Shown in pieces: positions 29,710 to 39,080 of a stretch of DNA of 64,000 bases. The stretch spans positions 9,202 to 73,201 of the forward strand of contig JBFXKW010000014.1 in NCBI GenBank assembly GCA_050173345.1, given 5' to 3'. The translations under genes and the position numbers were made by a program. The notes under the pieces are model-generated. The model was not told where the DNA came from. It saw only the letters and a list, made by a program, of their open reading frames with translations, and did not search any database. This DNA comes from SHWC01 sp050173345 (GTDB lineage: Bacteria > Pseudomonadota > Alphaproteobacteria > UBA828). The number at the start of each line of letters is the position of its first letter. Positions within the stretch are counted from its first letter, which is position 1.

Positions 29710-30860
29710 CTCAGCAGCGCGACGCCCGCGCGGGGCGGCCAATGCAGGTAGACGCGATCCTCCCAGGTGATGGCGCGCTCGGTGAGCCGCACGCGATTGG
29801 CCTCGGCGGCCATCACCATCTTGCCGGTGTCGAGCTTCACCCGGTAGGTCGAGAAATCGCCAAGGTAGGCGATGTCCCAGACCACGCCGCTGAAGCAGTT
29901 CCGCGTGCCGGGCGGCGGCGGCTCGCGCGAGATTTGGAGCTTCTCGGGGCGCACCGCGACCCACAGGCGGTGGCCGGCGGCGAGCGAAGGCGCCTCGGCG
30001 AGCGCGATGTCGCCGCCGGCTTCCGCGCTCTGCACCAGTGCTGCGTCGCCTTCCTTGGCGAGGTTGCCTTCGAACAGGTTGACGCTGCCGATGAAGTTCG
30101 CCACGTAGCGCGAGTTCGGCTGCTCGTAGATTTCGGTCGGCGTCGCGACCTGGGCGATGCGGCCGCGGTCCATCACCGCGATGCGGCTCGCCATGGTCAT
30201 GGCTTCGTCCTGGTCGTGGGTGACGATCACGAAGGTCACGCCGACCCGCTCCTGAATCGTCATCAGCTCGAACTGGGTCTCCTCGCGCAGCTTGCGGTCG
30301 AGCGCGGCGAGCGGCTCGTCGAGCAGCAAGAGTTTCGGCCGCTTGACCAGCGAGCGGGCGAGCGCGACGCGCTGGCGCTGCCCGCCGGAAAGCTGGTGCG
30401 GCTTGCGCCCGCCGAGCCCTTCGAGCTGCACGAGCGAAAGCGCCTCGGCGACGCGCGATCTGATCTCGCGCGCGCCGAGCCTTTCCTGCTTCAGCCCGAA
30501 CGCGATGTTGCCCTCGACCGTCATGTGCGGGAACAGCGCGTAGGACTGGAACATCATGTTGACCGGCCGCCGATAGGGCGGCACGCCCGCGATGTCGACG
30601 CCGTCGAGCTCGATGCGGCCCGCGTTCGGCTGCTCGAAGCCGGCGAGCAGGCGGAGCAGGGTGGTCTTGCCGCAGCCCGACGGGCCGAGCAGAGCGAAGA
30701 ACTCGCCCTTGAAGATGTCGAGGCTGACCTGATCGACCGCGACGACGTTGCCGAACGACTTGGAGACGCCGATCAGCGAGAGCAGCGGCCTGGCCGCGGG
30801 GTCGTCCCACGGCTCGTAGAGCCGGCGCTGCGACGGCCCCGCTGTCTCCGTCACGGCCAT
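29706..30860 (-). CDS. potG: Polyamine ABC importer ATP-binding protein (PotG/PotA-like)
   Basis: Cytoplasmic ATPase (384 aa). Walker A GPSGCGKTTLLRLLAGF, Q-loop MMFQSYALFPHM, signature LSGGQRQRVALARSLV, Walker B LLLLDEPLAALD and H-loop VTHDQDEAM are intact. A C-terminal TOBE-like domain (about 290-380) is present, as is usual for PotA/PotG. It follows potF by 54 bases. Confidence 0.94.
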   Translation of the reverse strand: MAVTETAGPSQRRLYEPWDDPAARPLLSLIGVSKSFGNVVAVDQVSLDIFKGEFFALLGPSGCGKTTLLRLLAGFEQPNAGRIELDGVDIAGVPPYRRPVNMMFQSYALFPHMTVEGNIAFGLKQERLGAREIRSRVAEALSLVQLEGLGGRKPHQLSGGQRQRVALARSLVKRPKLLLLDEPLAALDRKLREETQFELMTIQERVGVTFVIVTHDQDEAMTMASRIAVMDRGRIAQVATPTEIYEQPNSRYVANFIGSVNLFEGNLAKEGDAALVQSAEAGGDIALAEAPSLAAGHRLWVAVRPEKLQISREPPPPGTRNCFSGVVWDIAYLGDFSTYRVKLDTGKMVMAAEANRVRLTERAITWEDRVYLHWPPRAGVALLS

Positions 30861-30914
30861 TCGAGCCGGCTCCGCGCCCGCTTCGACGGTGTTGCGTCCG
30901 CCGGCGCGGGCGGC

Positions 30915-32015
30915 CTATTCCCCGCTCTTGACCGTGGCGAACTGGCGCGTCACCACGCGCTGCACCTTCGGCTCATACGGAGTCACCACGAACAGCTTGG
31001 CCATGATCTCGGGCGGCGGGTAGATCGCCGGATCGCCCGACACCTCGGCATCGACCAGCGGAGTCGCGGCGGCGTTGGCGTTGGCATAGAAGACTGCGTT
31101 CGACGCCTTGGCGATCACCTCTGGGCGCAGCAGATAGTCGATGAAGGCGTGCGCGTTGTCGGGGTGTGGCGCATCGGCCGGGATCGCCAGCATGTCGAAC
31201 CAGAGCAGCGTGCCTTCCTGCGGGATCACGTAGCGGATTTCGACGTCGTTGCCGGCCTCGACCGCGCGGTCCCTCGCCTGCAGCATGTCGCCCGACCAGC
31301 CCATGCTCAGGCAGATGTCGCCATTGGCGAGCGCGTCGATCTGCGCCGAGTTGTGGAACTTGCTGACATAGGGCCGCACCGCCTGCATCACGGGCACGGC
31401 CTTGGTCAGCACCTCGGGGTCGTGGCTGTCGCCGTCCTCGCCGAGATAGGCGAGCACGGCCTGGAACATCTCGTCGACCTCGTCCATCAGGTAAACGCCG
31501 CAGTCGGCGAACTTGGAGACGACCTCGGGGTCGAACAGCATGCGCCAGGATGCGACCGGCGCGTCCGGCAGGCGTTCCTCGATCTTGGCCACGTTGTAGG
31601 CGAAGCCCGTGGTGCCCCACATATAAGGCACGCCGTGCTCGTTGCCGGGATCCCAGGCGGTGACGCGCTGGAGGATCGAGGCATCGAGATTGTGCCAGTT
31701 GGGCAGCTTCGACCTGTCGAGCGGCATGAACACGCCGGCCATCACCTGGCGCGCCATGAAGTGCCCGCTCGGCACCACCACGTCATAGCCGGTCTGGCCG
31801 GTGAGCAGCTTGGTCTCGAGCGTGTCGTTGGAATCGAAGGTGTCGTAGACCACCTCGATGCCGGTCTCCGCCTTGAAATCCTCGAGGATCGTCTCGTCGA
31901 TATAGTCCGACCAGTTGTAGACGTTGACGACCTTCTCCTCGTCCGCCAGGGCGGCGCCGGCGCCGAAAGCGAGCGCGGATACGAGCCCGAGAATTGCGCG
32001 CGGGACGTACGCCAT
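30915..32015 (-). CDS. potF: Polyamine-binding periplasmic protein (PotF-like)
   Basis: Secreted binding protein (366 aa) with a Sec signal peptide (cleavage near GAALA, residue 24). KVVNVYNWSDYIDETI is the classic PotF/PotD mature start; DVVVPSGHFMARQ, YMWGTTGFAYN, CGVYLMDEVDEMF and NGDICLSMGWSGD match putrescine-binding PotF more than spermidine-binding PotD. First gene of the operon, preceded by GAGGAAG. Confidence 0.92.
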   Translation of the reverse strand: MAYVPRAILGLVSALAFGAGAALADEEKVVNVYNWSDYIDETILEDFKAETGIEVVYDTFDSNDTLETKLLTGQTGYDVVVPSGHFMARQVMAGVFMPLDRSKLPNWHNLDASILQRVTAWDPGNEHGVPYMWGTTGFAYNVAKIEERLPDAPVASWRMLFDPEVVSKFADCGVYLMDEVDEMFQAVLAYLGEDGDSHDPEVLTKAVPVMQAVRPYVSKFHNSAQIDALANGDICLSMGWSGDMLQARDRAVEAGNDVEIRYVIPQEGTLLWFDMLAIPADAPHPDNAHAFIDYLLRPEVIAKASNAVFYANANAAATPLVDAEVSGDPAIYPPPEIMAKLFVVTPYEPKVQRVVTRQFATVKSGE

Positions 32016-32185
32016 GGCCGCTTCCTCCGTCGTCGTGGCGTTGCTGTCTACTCGCTTCGTATTGAGGTGTCGGCGGCAGGTGATGTCAAATCATTATGTT
32101 CCCGTTACGATGGCGCGGCGGGGGCGGTGCGCGCCCGTCGCGTCAGGTCAGCAGCGCGCCACGGTTCAGAGATTGGAGAGCGGCC

Positions 32186-32851
32186 ATGCCGCAGTTCACG
32201 CTCGTCATCGCCAACAAGGCCTACTCGTCCTGGTCGATGCGCGCCTGGCTGGCGCTTGCGGCGACCGGCGCGCCGTTCGACGAGGTCACGATTCCGCTCG
32301 ACCGGCCCGAGACGCGCGGCCGGATTCTCGCCTATTCGCCGTCCGCCAAGGTGCCCTGCCTGATCGACGGCGACGTCGCGGTCTGGGAGTCGCTCGCGAT
32401 CTGCGAATATCTCGCAGAGCGCTTCCCGGCAGCCGGGCTGTGGCCGGCGGACGGCAAGGCCCGTGCCCTGGCGCGCGCCGTCTCCGCCGAGATGCACGCC
32501 GGCTTCACGGCGCTGCGCCGCACGCTGCCGATGAACTGCCGCGCCAGCTTCGCGCCGCGCGCCATCGAAAACGCCGAGCTCGCGGCGGACATCGCGCGCA
32601 TCCAGGCGCTCTGGGCCGATTGCCGCGGCCGCTTCGGGCAGGCCGGGCCCTATCTCTTCGGCAGCTTCGGCATCGCCGATGCGATGTTCGCGCCGGTGGT
32701 GACGCGCTTCCTCACCTATGGCGTGACGGTCGATGCCGCGAGCCGCGCCTATTGCGAGGCGATCATGGCCCATCCGCTCGTCGCGCGCTGGGTCGCCGAG
32801 GCGCGCGCCGAGACCATGCGGATCGAGAAATACGAGATCGCGCCCGCTTGA
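32186..32851 (+). CDS. Glutathione S-transferase family protein
   Basis: Cytoplasmic protein of 221 aa with an N-terminal thioredoxin-like domain (FTLVIANKAYSSWSMRAWLAL; the Ser/Thr-rich SSWSMR loop holds the likely catalytic Ser), the SAKVPCLIDGDVAVWESLAICEY segment with cis-Pro and glutathione-binding Glu-Ser, and a helical C-terminal domain. It belongs to the zeta/YfcF-like branch by appearance. The ATG follows GGAGAGCGGCC; sequence upstream in frame is not protein-like. Its stop overlaps the start of the next gene (TTGA). Confidence 0.88.
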   Translation: MPQFTLVIANKAYSSWSMRAWLALAATGAPFDEVTIPLDRPETRGRILAYSPSAKVPCLIDGDVAVWESLAICEYLAERFPAAGLWPADGKARALARAVSAEMHAGFTALRRTLPMNCRASFAPRAIENAELAADIARIQALWADCRGRFGQAGPYLFGSFGIADAMFAPVVTRFLTYGVTVDAASRAYCEAIMAHPLVARWVAEARAETMRIEKYEIAPA

Positions 32852-33591
32852 GCGCTGTCGCCGTACAAGCACCCGTCATCACGCCCGAGGCGCTGCTCGA
32901 GCGCGTGCTCTATCGCGACGCGCTGATGCTGGTGATCGACAAGCCGGCGGGCCTGCCGGTGCATGCCGGCCCCGGCCGCGGGCCGAACCTCGAAACCTAT
33001 CTCGATGCGCTGCGCTTCGGCCTGCCGCAGGCGCCGGCGCTCGCCCACCGGCTCGACCGCGACACCTCGGGCTGCCTGGTGCTCGGCCGCCATCGCCGCG
33101 CGCTCGCGCGCCTTGGCCGGCTGTTCGCCGCCGGCCTGATCGAGAAGACCTACTGGGCGCTGGTCGAGGGCGAGCCGCCGGAGCCGGAAGGCACCATTGC
33201 CCTGCGCTTGCGCAAGCGCACCCAGGACAAGCGGCGCTGGCACATGATGGTGCACCCCGAGGGCCAGGACGCGCTCACGGAATATCGCGTGCTCGGGCGC
33301 GCGGCGGGCCGCGCCTGGGTCGAGTTCCGGCCCAAGACCGGCCGCACGCATCAGATCCGCGTGCACGCCGCGGCGCTCGGCTGCCCGGTCGTCGGCGACC
33401 CGCTCTACGGCCCCGGTGCCGCGCCGCTGAGCCGGCCGCCGGAAGGGCCGCTCATGCTGCACGCCCGCGCCGTCCGCGTGCCGCTCTACGAGAAGCGCGA
33501 GGCGATCCTCGTCGAGGCGCCGGTCCGGCCGGATATGCGGGCTGTGCTGGAGACCTGCGGCCAGTGCGCCGCGCCCGCCCCGGCCCCATGA
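32848..33591 (+). CDS. RluA-family pseudouridine synthase, TTG start
   Basis: RNA-modifying enzyme (247 aa) isomerising uridine to pseudouridine in rRNA or tRNA. LVIDKPAGLPVHAGPG is the family N-terminal motif, HRLDRDTSGCLVLGR contains the catalytic aspartate (about residue 65), and RPKTGRTHQIRVHAAALG and GDPLYG are the C-terminal motifs. No S4 domain is present. The TTG start overlaps the GST stop and gives MSAVAVQAPVITPEALLERV; no ATG precedes the conserved region. Confidence 0.9.
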   Translation: MSAVAVQAPVITPEALLERVLYRDALMLVIDKPAGLPVHAGPGRGPNLETYLDALRFGLPQAPALAHRLDRDTSGCLVLGRHRRALARLGRLFAAGLIEKTYWALVEGEPPEPEGTIALRLRKRTQDKRRWHMMVHPEGQDALTEYRVLGRAAGRAWVEFRPKTGRTHQIRVHAAALGCPVVGDPLYGPGAAPLSRPPEGPLMLHARAVRVPLYEKREAILVEAPVRPDMRAVLETCGQCAAPAPAP

Positions 33592-33939
33592 CCCGCGCGT
33601 GTCATCGGCCTGCCCAAAATTGGTTATTCGCGATTGACAAGCCGGTCACGGCTCGGCTTAAGTTTTCAGCATAGGAAACGAACTTAATCGCAGGTCAAAC
33701 GCAGACCGGCTCGCCCGAGCGGCGAAAACCGGCCGAAACGGCAGGAAGACCGGCGGTTAAAGCGGCGGCAAGCGGCAGGCGGGCGGAACGGTGCCAACAT
33801 CGCGCAGCCGGGCCGCGAGACGGGAGGACGGTGGGGGACACGGTTCTCTTCGAGTGAAAGTCGCGTCGTGGCGGGAAACCGGGCGAGCTGGCGCGCGGCG
33901 AGGGGTATTGATGCAACACAGCGACCGGGAGGGACAAGA
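33592..33939. other. Intergenic region upstream of the amide-utilisation island
   Basis: About 350 bases without a credible gene. It includes an AT-richer block with TTGACA (33634-33639) and a weak -10 candidate around CTTAAG, about 280 bases before the binding-protein ATG, implying a long leader or a further undetected promoter. GGGAGGGACAAGA just before 33940 is the ribosome site. No terminator-like hairpin was found after the pseudouridine synthase. Confidence 0.45.
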
Positions 33940-35286
33940 ATGGCTATCAGCAGACGGACAGTCTTGAAAGGCGCGGCGGCCGCGGGTGCCGGCGTGGTCG
34001 CGGGATTCCCGCACATCTTCGTCAAGGATTTCGGGAAAGCCTGGGGCGCCGATCAGCCCTGGATCACCAAGGACGGCACCATCAAGGTCGGCCTCCTGTG
34101 GTCGCTGACCGGCAACCTGGCCGTGGTCGAGACCGACTCGACCAACGTCGCGCTCTTCGCGATCGACAAGATCAACAAGGCCGGCGGCGTCAAGGGCAAG
34201 CAGATCGAGCCGGTCGTGGTCGACGCCAAGTCCGACATCAAGGTGTTCTCGGAGAAGATCAGCGAGCTCATCCTGAAGAACCGGGTGGTCACCACCCATG
34301 GCTGCTACACCTCGGCGAGCCGCCGCGCGGTGATGCCGATCGTGATGAAGTGGGACCACCTGTTCTACTACCCGACCTGCTATGAGGGCCGGGAGTGCAT
34401 GCAGAACATCATCAACACCGGGCCGCTCGCCAACCAACACTCCTACGAGCTGGTGCCCTACATGGTGAAGAACTTCGGGCCGAAGGTGTATCTGGTCGGC
34501 TCCAACTACATCTGGCCGAAGGAGTCGAACAAGAACATCAAGGTCTGGCTCGAGCGCGCCGGCGGCGAGGTTCTGGGCGAAGACTACGTGCCGCTCGGCG
34601 GCTCCGAGTTCTCGCCGATCTTCAACAAGATCCGCCAGAACGAGCCGAACTGGATCATGTCGACCGTGGTCGGCGATTCCGACATCGCGCTGCACCGGCA
34701 GTTCCTGCAGGAGGGCTTCAAGTCCGACAAGATGCCGATCGCAGCGCTTACCACCGGCGAGATCGAGACCAAGGCGATGGGCAACGAGGCCGGCGCCGGC
34801 CACTTCCTCTCGGCGCCCTACTTCCAGACCCTCCAGAACCCGACCAACGACAAGTTCAAGGAGGAATACTTCGCGAGCGAGTGGGGCAAGAACGGCGTGA
34901 CCCACTACAACATGGAAGAGACCTACACGGGCATCCTCTTCTGGGTGAAGGGCCTCGAGCGCGCCCTCGAGGAGACCGGCGGCGACTGGGAGGCCATCAC
35001 GCCGCGCATGATCCGCGACGTCTCCGGCAACTGGCGCGACCAGGGCCCGGTGACACTTTCCGACGAGGAATCGCCGGAGGGCAAGTGCTGGGTCGACCCG
35101 GAGAACTTCAACTATCACTGCGTGCCGAAGATCGGCCACTGCCAAGCCAACGGTCAGTTCGACATCGTGTTCACGGCGCCCGCACACGTCGCGCCTGACC
35201 CGTTCTCGATCTATCCGGAGCGCGGCGTCTGCAAGGTGGACGGCCTGCACACGCCGGACGGCCAGGTCCGGACCGGCGTGCTGTAA
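33940..35286 (+). CDS. Amide/urea-type ABC importer binding protein (UrtA/FmdD-like)
   Basis: Periplasmic ligand-binding protein (448 aa) heading an importer that precedes dimethylformamidase. The start MAISRRTVLKGAAAAGAG is a twin-arginine signal (SRRTVLK), suggesting Tat export of a folded protein. IKVGLLWSLTGNLAVVETDS, FYYPTCYEGRECMQNI and the central VGSNYIWPKESNKN align with UrtA and the Methylophilus amide-binding protein FmdD (FYPVQYEGEECSRN, DYVYPRTTNK). The C-terminal FNYHCVPKIGHCQANGQF is also UrtA-like. Ligand is inferred to be a short amide (DMF, formamide, acetamide) or urea from its neighbours. Confidence 0.87.
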   Translation: MAISRRTVLKGAAAAGAGVVAGFPHIFVKDFGKAWGADQPWITKDGTIKVGLLWSLTGNLAVVETDSTNVALFAIDKINKAGGVKGKQIEPVVVDAKSDIKVFSEKISELILKNRVVTTHGCYTSASRRAVMPIVMKWDHLFYYPTCYEGRECMQNIINTGPLANQHSYELVPYMVKNFGPKVYLVGSNYIWPKESNKNIKVWLERAGGEVLGEDYVPLGGSEFSPIFNKIRQNEPNWIMSTVVGDSDIALHRQFLQEGFKSDKMPIAALTTGEIETKAMGNEAGAGHFLSAPYFQTLQNPTNDKFKEEYFASEWGKNGVTHYNMEETYTGILFWVKGLERALEETGGDWEAITPRMIRDVSGNWRDQGPVTLSDEESPEGKCWVDPENFNYHCVPKIGHCQANGQFDIVFTAPAHVAPDPFSIYPERGVCKVDGLHTPDGQVRTGVL

Positions 35287-35299
35287 GGAAAGCCCGAGG

Positions 35300-35329
35300 C
35301 CCGAGGGTGCGGCGCATCGCACCCTCGGG
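35300..35329 (+). other. Strong stem-loop between binding-protein and permease genes
   Basis: Perfect 12-bp inverted repeat CCCGAGGGTGCG / CGCACCCTCGGG with a 6-base loop, starting 14 bases after the stop. It lacks a T-run. Such structures usually protect the upstream mRNA or partly attenuate transcription so the binding protein is made in excess over the permeases. Confidence 0.7.
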
Positions 35330-35492
35330 TTCGCGGCCTACCGGCCCGGAGTCCCCCGCCGTCCGATAGGCCCGGTTGCGGGAGCCAGGCTTTGGTTCTA
35401 GAACGCAATAGTCAAAGAATTCGTCGCGGGGCGCTTGCGCCGAGCATCGGGCGTGTTTCGATGAGTGAAGCGGGGGGCGATCGAACCGGACC

Positions 35493-36398
35493 ATGAGTGT
35501 CCATGACTTCTGGACTCCGTTTGCCGCGGAGCCGTTCCTCAACGCCCTCGTCATCGGCATCACGCTCGGCGCCATCTGGCTGCTCGCCGCGCTCGGCCTG
35601 ACCATCATCTACGGCACCATGGGCGTCATCAACATGGCCCATGGCGAGTTCATCATGGTCGGCGCCTACCTGACCTTCGTCATGCAGTCGAGCGGGCAGA
35701 TACCCTGGCTGGCGTGCCTGCCGCTTGCCTTCATAGGCACCGCGATCCTCGGCTGGATCATCGAGCGCCTGCTCATACGATATTTGTATCAACGACCATT
35801 GGACACGCTGCTGGCGACCTGGGGCGTGTCCCTCATCCTGATCCAGGGGGTGCGGCTGATCTTCGGCGGCGAGCCGCAATACGTCGCGGTGCAGCCGCAC
35901 GGCCTGACCGAGGTGATGGACATCGCGTTCATCCACGTGCCCTGGCTGCGCATCCTGATCCTCGCCGTGACCATCGGCCTCGCGCTCCTGACCTGGGCGA
36001 TCCTCTACAAGACCGTCTACGGCATCCGCGTGCGCGCGGTGATGCAGAACAAGGAGATGGCGGCCTCCTTCGGCATCAACGCGCAGCAGGTCTACGGCAT
36101 GACGTTTGCCTATGGGGCGGGGCTCGCGGGCGTCGCCGGCGCCATGTTCGGCGGCCTCAAGACGGTGTTTCCCGACATGGGGCTCGGCTACATCGTCGAA
36201 GCCTTCCTGGTGGTGGTCACCGGCGGCGGCAACCTGCTGGGCAGCGTGGTGTCGGGCGCCGCGCTCGGCGAGCTCAACTCCGTCTTTTCCTACTTCACGA
36301 ACACCACCTTCGCGCGCTTCGTGCTGTTCGTCCTGATCGTCATCTTCCTGCGCTTCTATCCTCAGGGCCTGTTCCCCGAGGCGAAGGCGAGGCGCTGA
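35493..36398 (+). CDS. Amide/urea-type ABC importer permease (UrtB/LivH-like)
   Basis: Inner-membrane permease (301 aa). TLGAIWLLAALGLTIIYGTMG and INMAHGEFIMVGAYL identify the LivH/UrtB family; the MAHGEF form is typical of urea and amide transporters, where LivH has FAHGDF. YGIRVRAVMQNKEMAASFGIN is the coupling loop. It is followed after 12 bases by the second permease. Confidence 0.9.
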   Translation: MSVHDFWTPFAAEPFLNALVIGITLGAIWLLAALGLTIIYGTMGVINMAHGEFIMVGAYLTFVMQSSGQIPWLACLPLAFIGTAILGWIIERLLIRYLYQRPLDTLLATWGVSLILIQGVRLIFGGEPQYVAVQPHGLTEVMDIAFIHVPWLRILILAVTIGLALLTWAILYKTVYGIRVRAVMQNKEMAASFGINAQQVYGMTFAYGAGLAGVAGAMFGGLKTVFPDMGLGYIVEAFLVVVTGGGNLLGSVVSGAALGELNSVFSYFTNTTFARFVLFVLIVIFLRFYPQGLFPEAKARR

Positions 36399-36410
36399 GG
36401 AGGGCGCGCG

Positions 36411-37523
36411 ATGGGCAAGGATTCGAGCAACATCTATCACTACCAGCCGGCGCAATGGCTCGCCTATGTCGCGCTGTTCGCCGTGCTCGCGGCGATCCCG
36501 GGCTTCGGCATCGACGTCTTCGAGCTCAACCTCTATGCGCGCTACGCGGTCTACGCCATGCTGGCGGTCTCGGTCAGCATGGTGTGGGGCTTCGGCGGCA
36601 TCCTGAGCCTCGGCCAGGGCATACCCTTCGGCATCGCGGCCTACTGCATGGGCGCCACCATGCAGATGCAGTTCCAGGATCCCGAGTTCGACCCGATCCC
36701 GAGCTTCATGCTGACCAACGAGCTCGAGGCGCTGCCGACGGTCTGGGAGCCGTTCTGGAACACCAGCGTCGGGCTGATCCTCGCGATCGGCCTGCCGACG
36801 CTCTTCATGGCGGTGTTCGGCATCCTGATGTTCCAGGCCCGCCTCGCCGGCGCGTTCGTCGCGATCATGACGCTCGCCATGCTGAACGCCTGGTACAGCG
36901 TCGCCTACGACATGCAGCCCTATACGGCGGGCTTCAACGGTATCTCGCCGCCCAACCCGTTCAAGGCCTTCGACACGCCGGTCGACCCCTACAGCCTGAT
37001 GATCTACTGGATCGCCATCGGCGTGCTGGCGGTCGTGACGCTGTTCTCGAAATACCTGATGGAGAGCAAGTTCGGCACCGTGGTCCAGGCGACGCGTGAC
37101 GACGCCGAGCGCGTCCGCTTCCTCGGCTACAGCGTCGCCTATTATCAGGTGGTCGTCTTCGTCTTCGCAGGGCTGATCGCGACGCTCGCGGGCATGATCT
37201 GGGTGATGACCGTGCAGTACGTGTCGCCCACCCTGCTCGAGACGCCGTTCAGCATCTACATGGTGATCTGGGCCGCGGTCGGCGGGCGGCACTCGCTGTT
37301 CGGCGCGATCATCGCGGCGATCGTGCTGAACGGCCTGCAATCCTATCTCGGCGACATCAGCGAGATTTGGCAGAAGGCCTGGCTGCTCGTGCTCGGCGGC
37401 ATCTTCGTCGGCGTCGTGCTGTTCCTGCCGCGCGGCCTCGCCGGGCTGATCGAGAAGGTGCTCAGCTACGTGCCGTTCAGGTTCGGCCGGCGCGCCACGC
37501 GGCCCGAACGGGCGGCGGGTTGA
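36411..37523 (+). CDS. Amide/urea-type ABC importer permease (UrtC/LivM-like)
   Basis: Second permease (370 aa), with about ten membrane helices. MVWGFGGILSLGQGIPFGIAA is the UrtC-type signature (WGYTGLLSLGHG region in relatives). The protein has a long periplasmic insertion (about residues 80-115, QDPEFDPIPSFMLTNELEAL) also seen in UrtC. ATRDDAERVRFLGYSVAYYQ is the coupling loop. Ends in an Arg-rich tail. Confidence 0.9.
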   Translation: MGKDSSNIYHYQPAQWLAYVALFAVLAAIPGFGIDVFELNLYARYAVYAMLAVSVSMVWGFGGILSLGQGIPFGIAAYCMGATMQMQFQDPEFDPIPSFMLTNELEALPTVWEPFWNTSVGLILAIGLPTLFMAVFGILMFQARLAGAFVAIMTLAMLNAWYSVAYDMQPYTAGFNGISPPNPFKAFDTPVDPYSLMIYWIAIGVLAVVTLFSKYLMESKFGTVVQATRDDAERVRFLGYSVAYYQVVVFVFAGLIATLAGMIWVMTVQYVSPTLLETPFSIYMVIWAAVGGRHSLFGAIIAAIVLNGLQSYLGDISEIWQKAWLLVLGGIFVGVVLFLPRGLAGLIEKVLSYVPFRFGRRATRPERAAG

Positions 37524-37537
37524 GGGAGGGCGCGGCG

Positions 37538-38293
37538 ATGGGCGCGCTTCTGGAGCTCAAGGCGGTCACCAAGGCGTATGACACCTACGCCGTGGTCGAT
37601 CAGCTCGACCTCACCGTCAACGAGGGCGAGCTGCGCTGCTTCATCGGGCCGAACGGCGCCGGCAAGACCACCACCATGGACCTGATCACCGGGCGTCAGA
37701 AGTTGACCGGCGGCAAGATCATGTTTGACGGGCGCGACATCACGGGCCTGCGCGAGCATCAGATCGTGCGCCGCGGCATCGGCCGCAAGTTCCAGGTGCC
37801 GGCGGTGTTCCGCGAGCTCACGGTGCGCGAGAACCTCGAGGTGGCGTTCAGCCGCCATCCGGACCCGTTCATCAACATGACCATGTTCCTGCGCCGCATC
37901 GACAAGAAGCGCTTCGACGAGGTGGTCGACCTGATCGGGCTCGGCGACCGGCTCGATGCGCGCGCCGGCTATCTCTCGCACGGCGAGACCCAGTGGCTCG
38001 AGATCGGCATGGTGCTGACCCAGAACCCGCGCCTCCTCCTGATGGACGAGCCGACCGCGGGCATGACCGAGCAGGAGACCCACAAGACCTCGGAGATCTT
38101 CAAGCGGCTCAAGGGCTCGCACACGCTCGTCGTGGTCGAGCACGACATGACCTTCGTGCGCGAGATCGCGGAGATCATCTCGGTGCTGCATCTCGGCAAG
38201 CTGCTGGCCGAGGGGCCGATGAACACGATCGAGAACGATCCGAGGGTGCGCGAGGTCTATCTCGGCACGGAGGGCATCTCCGATGCTACTTGA
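37538..38293 (+). CDS. Amide/urea-type ABC importer ATPase (UrtD/LivG-like)
   Basis: ATPase of 251 aa, ATG following GAGGGAGGGCGCGGCG. Walker A GPNGAGKTTTMDLITG, Q-loop RKFQVPAVFREL (UrtD-type), signature replaced by YLSHGETQWLEIGMVL as in UrtD, Walker B LLLMDEPTAGMTE and VVEHDM switch are visible. Its last 11 bases overlap the next ATPase gene. Confidence 0.92.
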   Translation: MGALLELKAVTKAYDTYAVVDQLDLTVNEGELRCFIGPNGAGKTTTMDLITGRQKLTGGKIMFDGRDITGLREHQIVRRGIGRKFQVPAVFRELTVRENLEVAFSRHPDPFINMTMFLRRIDKKRFDEVVDLIGLGDRLDARAGYLSHGETQWLEIGMVLTQNPRLLLMDEPTAGMTEQETHKTSEIFKRLKGSHTLVVVEHDMTFVREIAEIISVLHLGKLLAEGPMNTIENDPRVREVYLGTEGISDAT

Positions 38294-38981
38294 GCTGAGC
38301 CAGGTGACCTCCTACTACGGCAACACGCCGATCCTCAGGAACATCACGTTCGGCCTGGAGGAGGGCGAGTGCCTCGCCGTGCTCGGGCGCAACGGCGTCG
38401 GCAAGACGACGCTCATGCGCACCATCATGGGGCTGACCACGCGCATGACCGGCACCATGTCGATTGCCGGCGCCGATGCCGCGCGGATGCCGACCTATCA
38501 GCGCTCCCAGGCGGGCCTCGGCTACATCCCGCAAGGGCGCGGCATCCTCGGCCGCTTCACCGTGCGCGAGAACATCCTGCTCGGCACCTTCGCGCGGCAC
38601 GACCGCAAGAACTCGCTGCCGCAGCTCTGCCTCGACCTCTTCCCCTATCTCGCCGAGAACCTGGACAAGCGCGCCGGCCTGCTCTCCGGCGGCCAGCAGC
38701 AGCAGCTCGCGATCGCCCGCGCGCTGGCGACCGACCCGAAAATCCTGCTGCTCGACGAGCCGACCGAGGGCATCCAGCCCAACATCGTGCAGGAGATCGA
38801 GGTGACGCTGCACCGGCTCATCAAGGAGGTCGGGCTCACCATGATCCTGACCGAGCAGCACATCAAGGTGGCGCGCGAGCTGGCCGACAAGTTCGTGATC
38901 ATGGATATCGGGCGCATCGTCGCCGGAGGCCCGATCGCCGATCTGACCGACGAGCTGATCGAGGAGCATCTGACGCTTTAG
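38283..38981 (+). CDS. Amide/urea-type ABC importer ATPase (UrtE/LivF-like)
   Basis: Second ATPase (232 aa). Walker A GRNGVGKTTLMRTIMG (the GRNGVGKTT form is typical of UrtE), Q-loop GYIPQGRGILGRFTV, signature LSGGQQQQLAIARAL, Walker B LLLDEPTEGIQP, TEQH switch. This is the last gene of the importer; dmfA1 begins 99 bases later on the same strand. Confidence 0.92.
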   Translation: MLLELSQVTSYYGNTPILRNITFGLEEGECLAVLGRNGVGKTTLMRTIMGLTTRMTGTMSIAGADAARMPTYQRSQAGLGYIPQGRGILGRFTVRENILLGTFARHDRKNSLPQLCLDLFPYLAENLDKRAGLLSGGQQQQLAIARALATDPKILLLDEPTEGIQPNIVQEIEVTLHRLIKEVGLTMILTEQHIKVARELADKFVIMDIGRIVAGGPIADLTDELIEEHLTL

Positions 38982-39080
38982 GAGGCGGGTGCAAGCCCGC
39001 GTGTCTCATCCGTTGCATGGAGCGTCGCCGTCGACCGGAGGTGCCGTCGCGGCGACATCAGAAGAGGGAGGAACCTGTTC

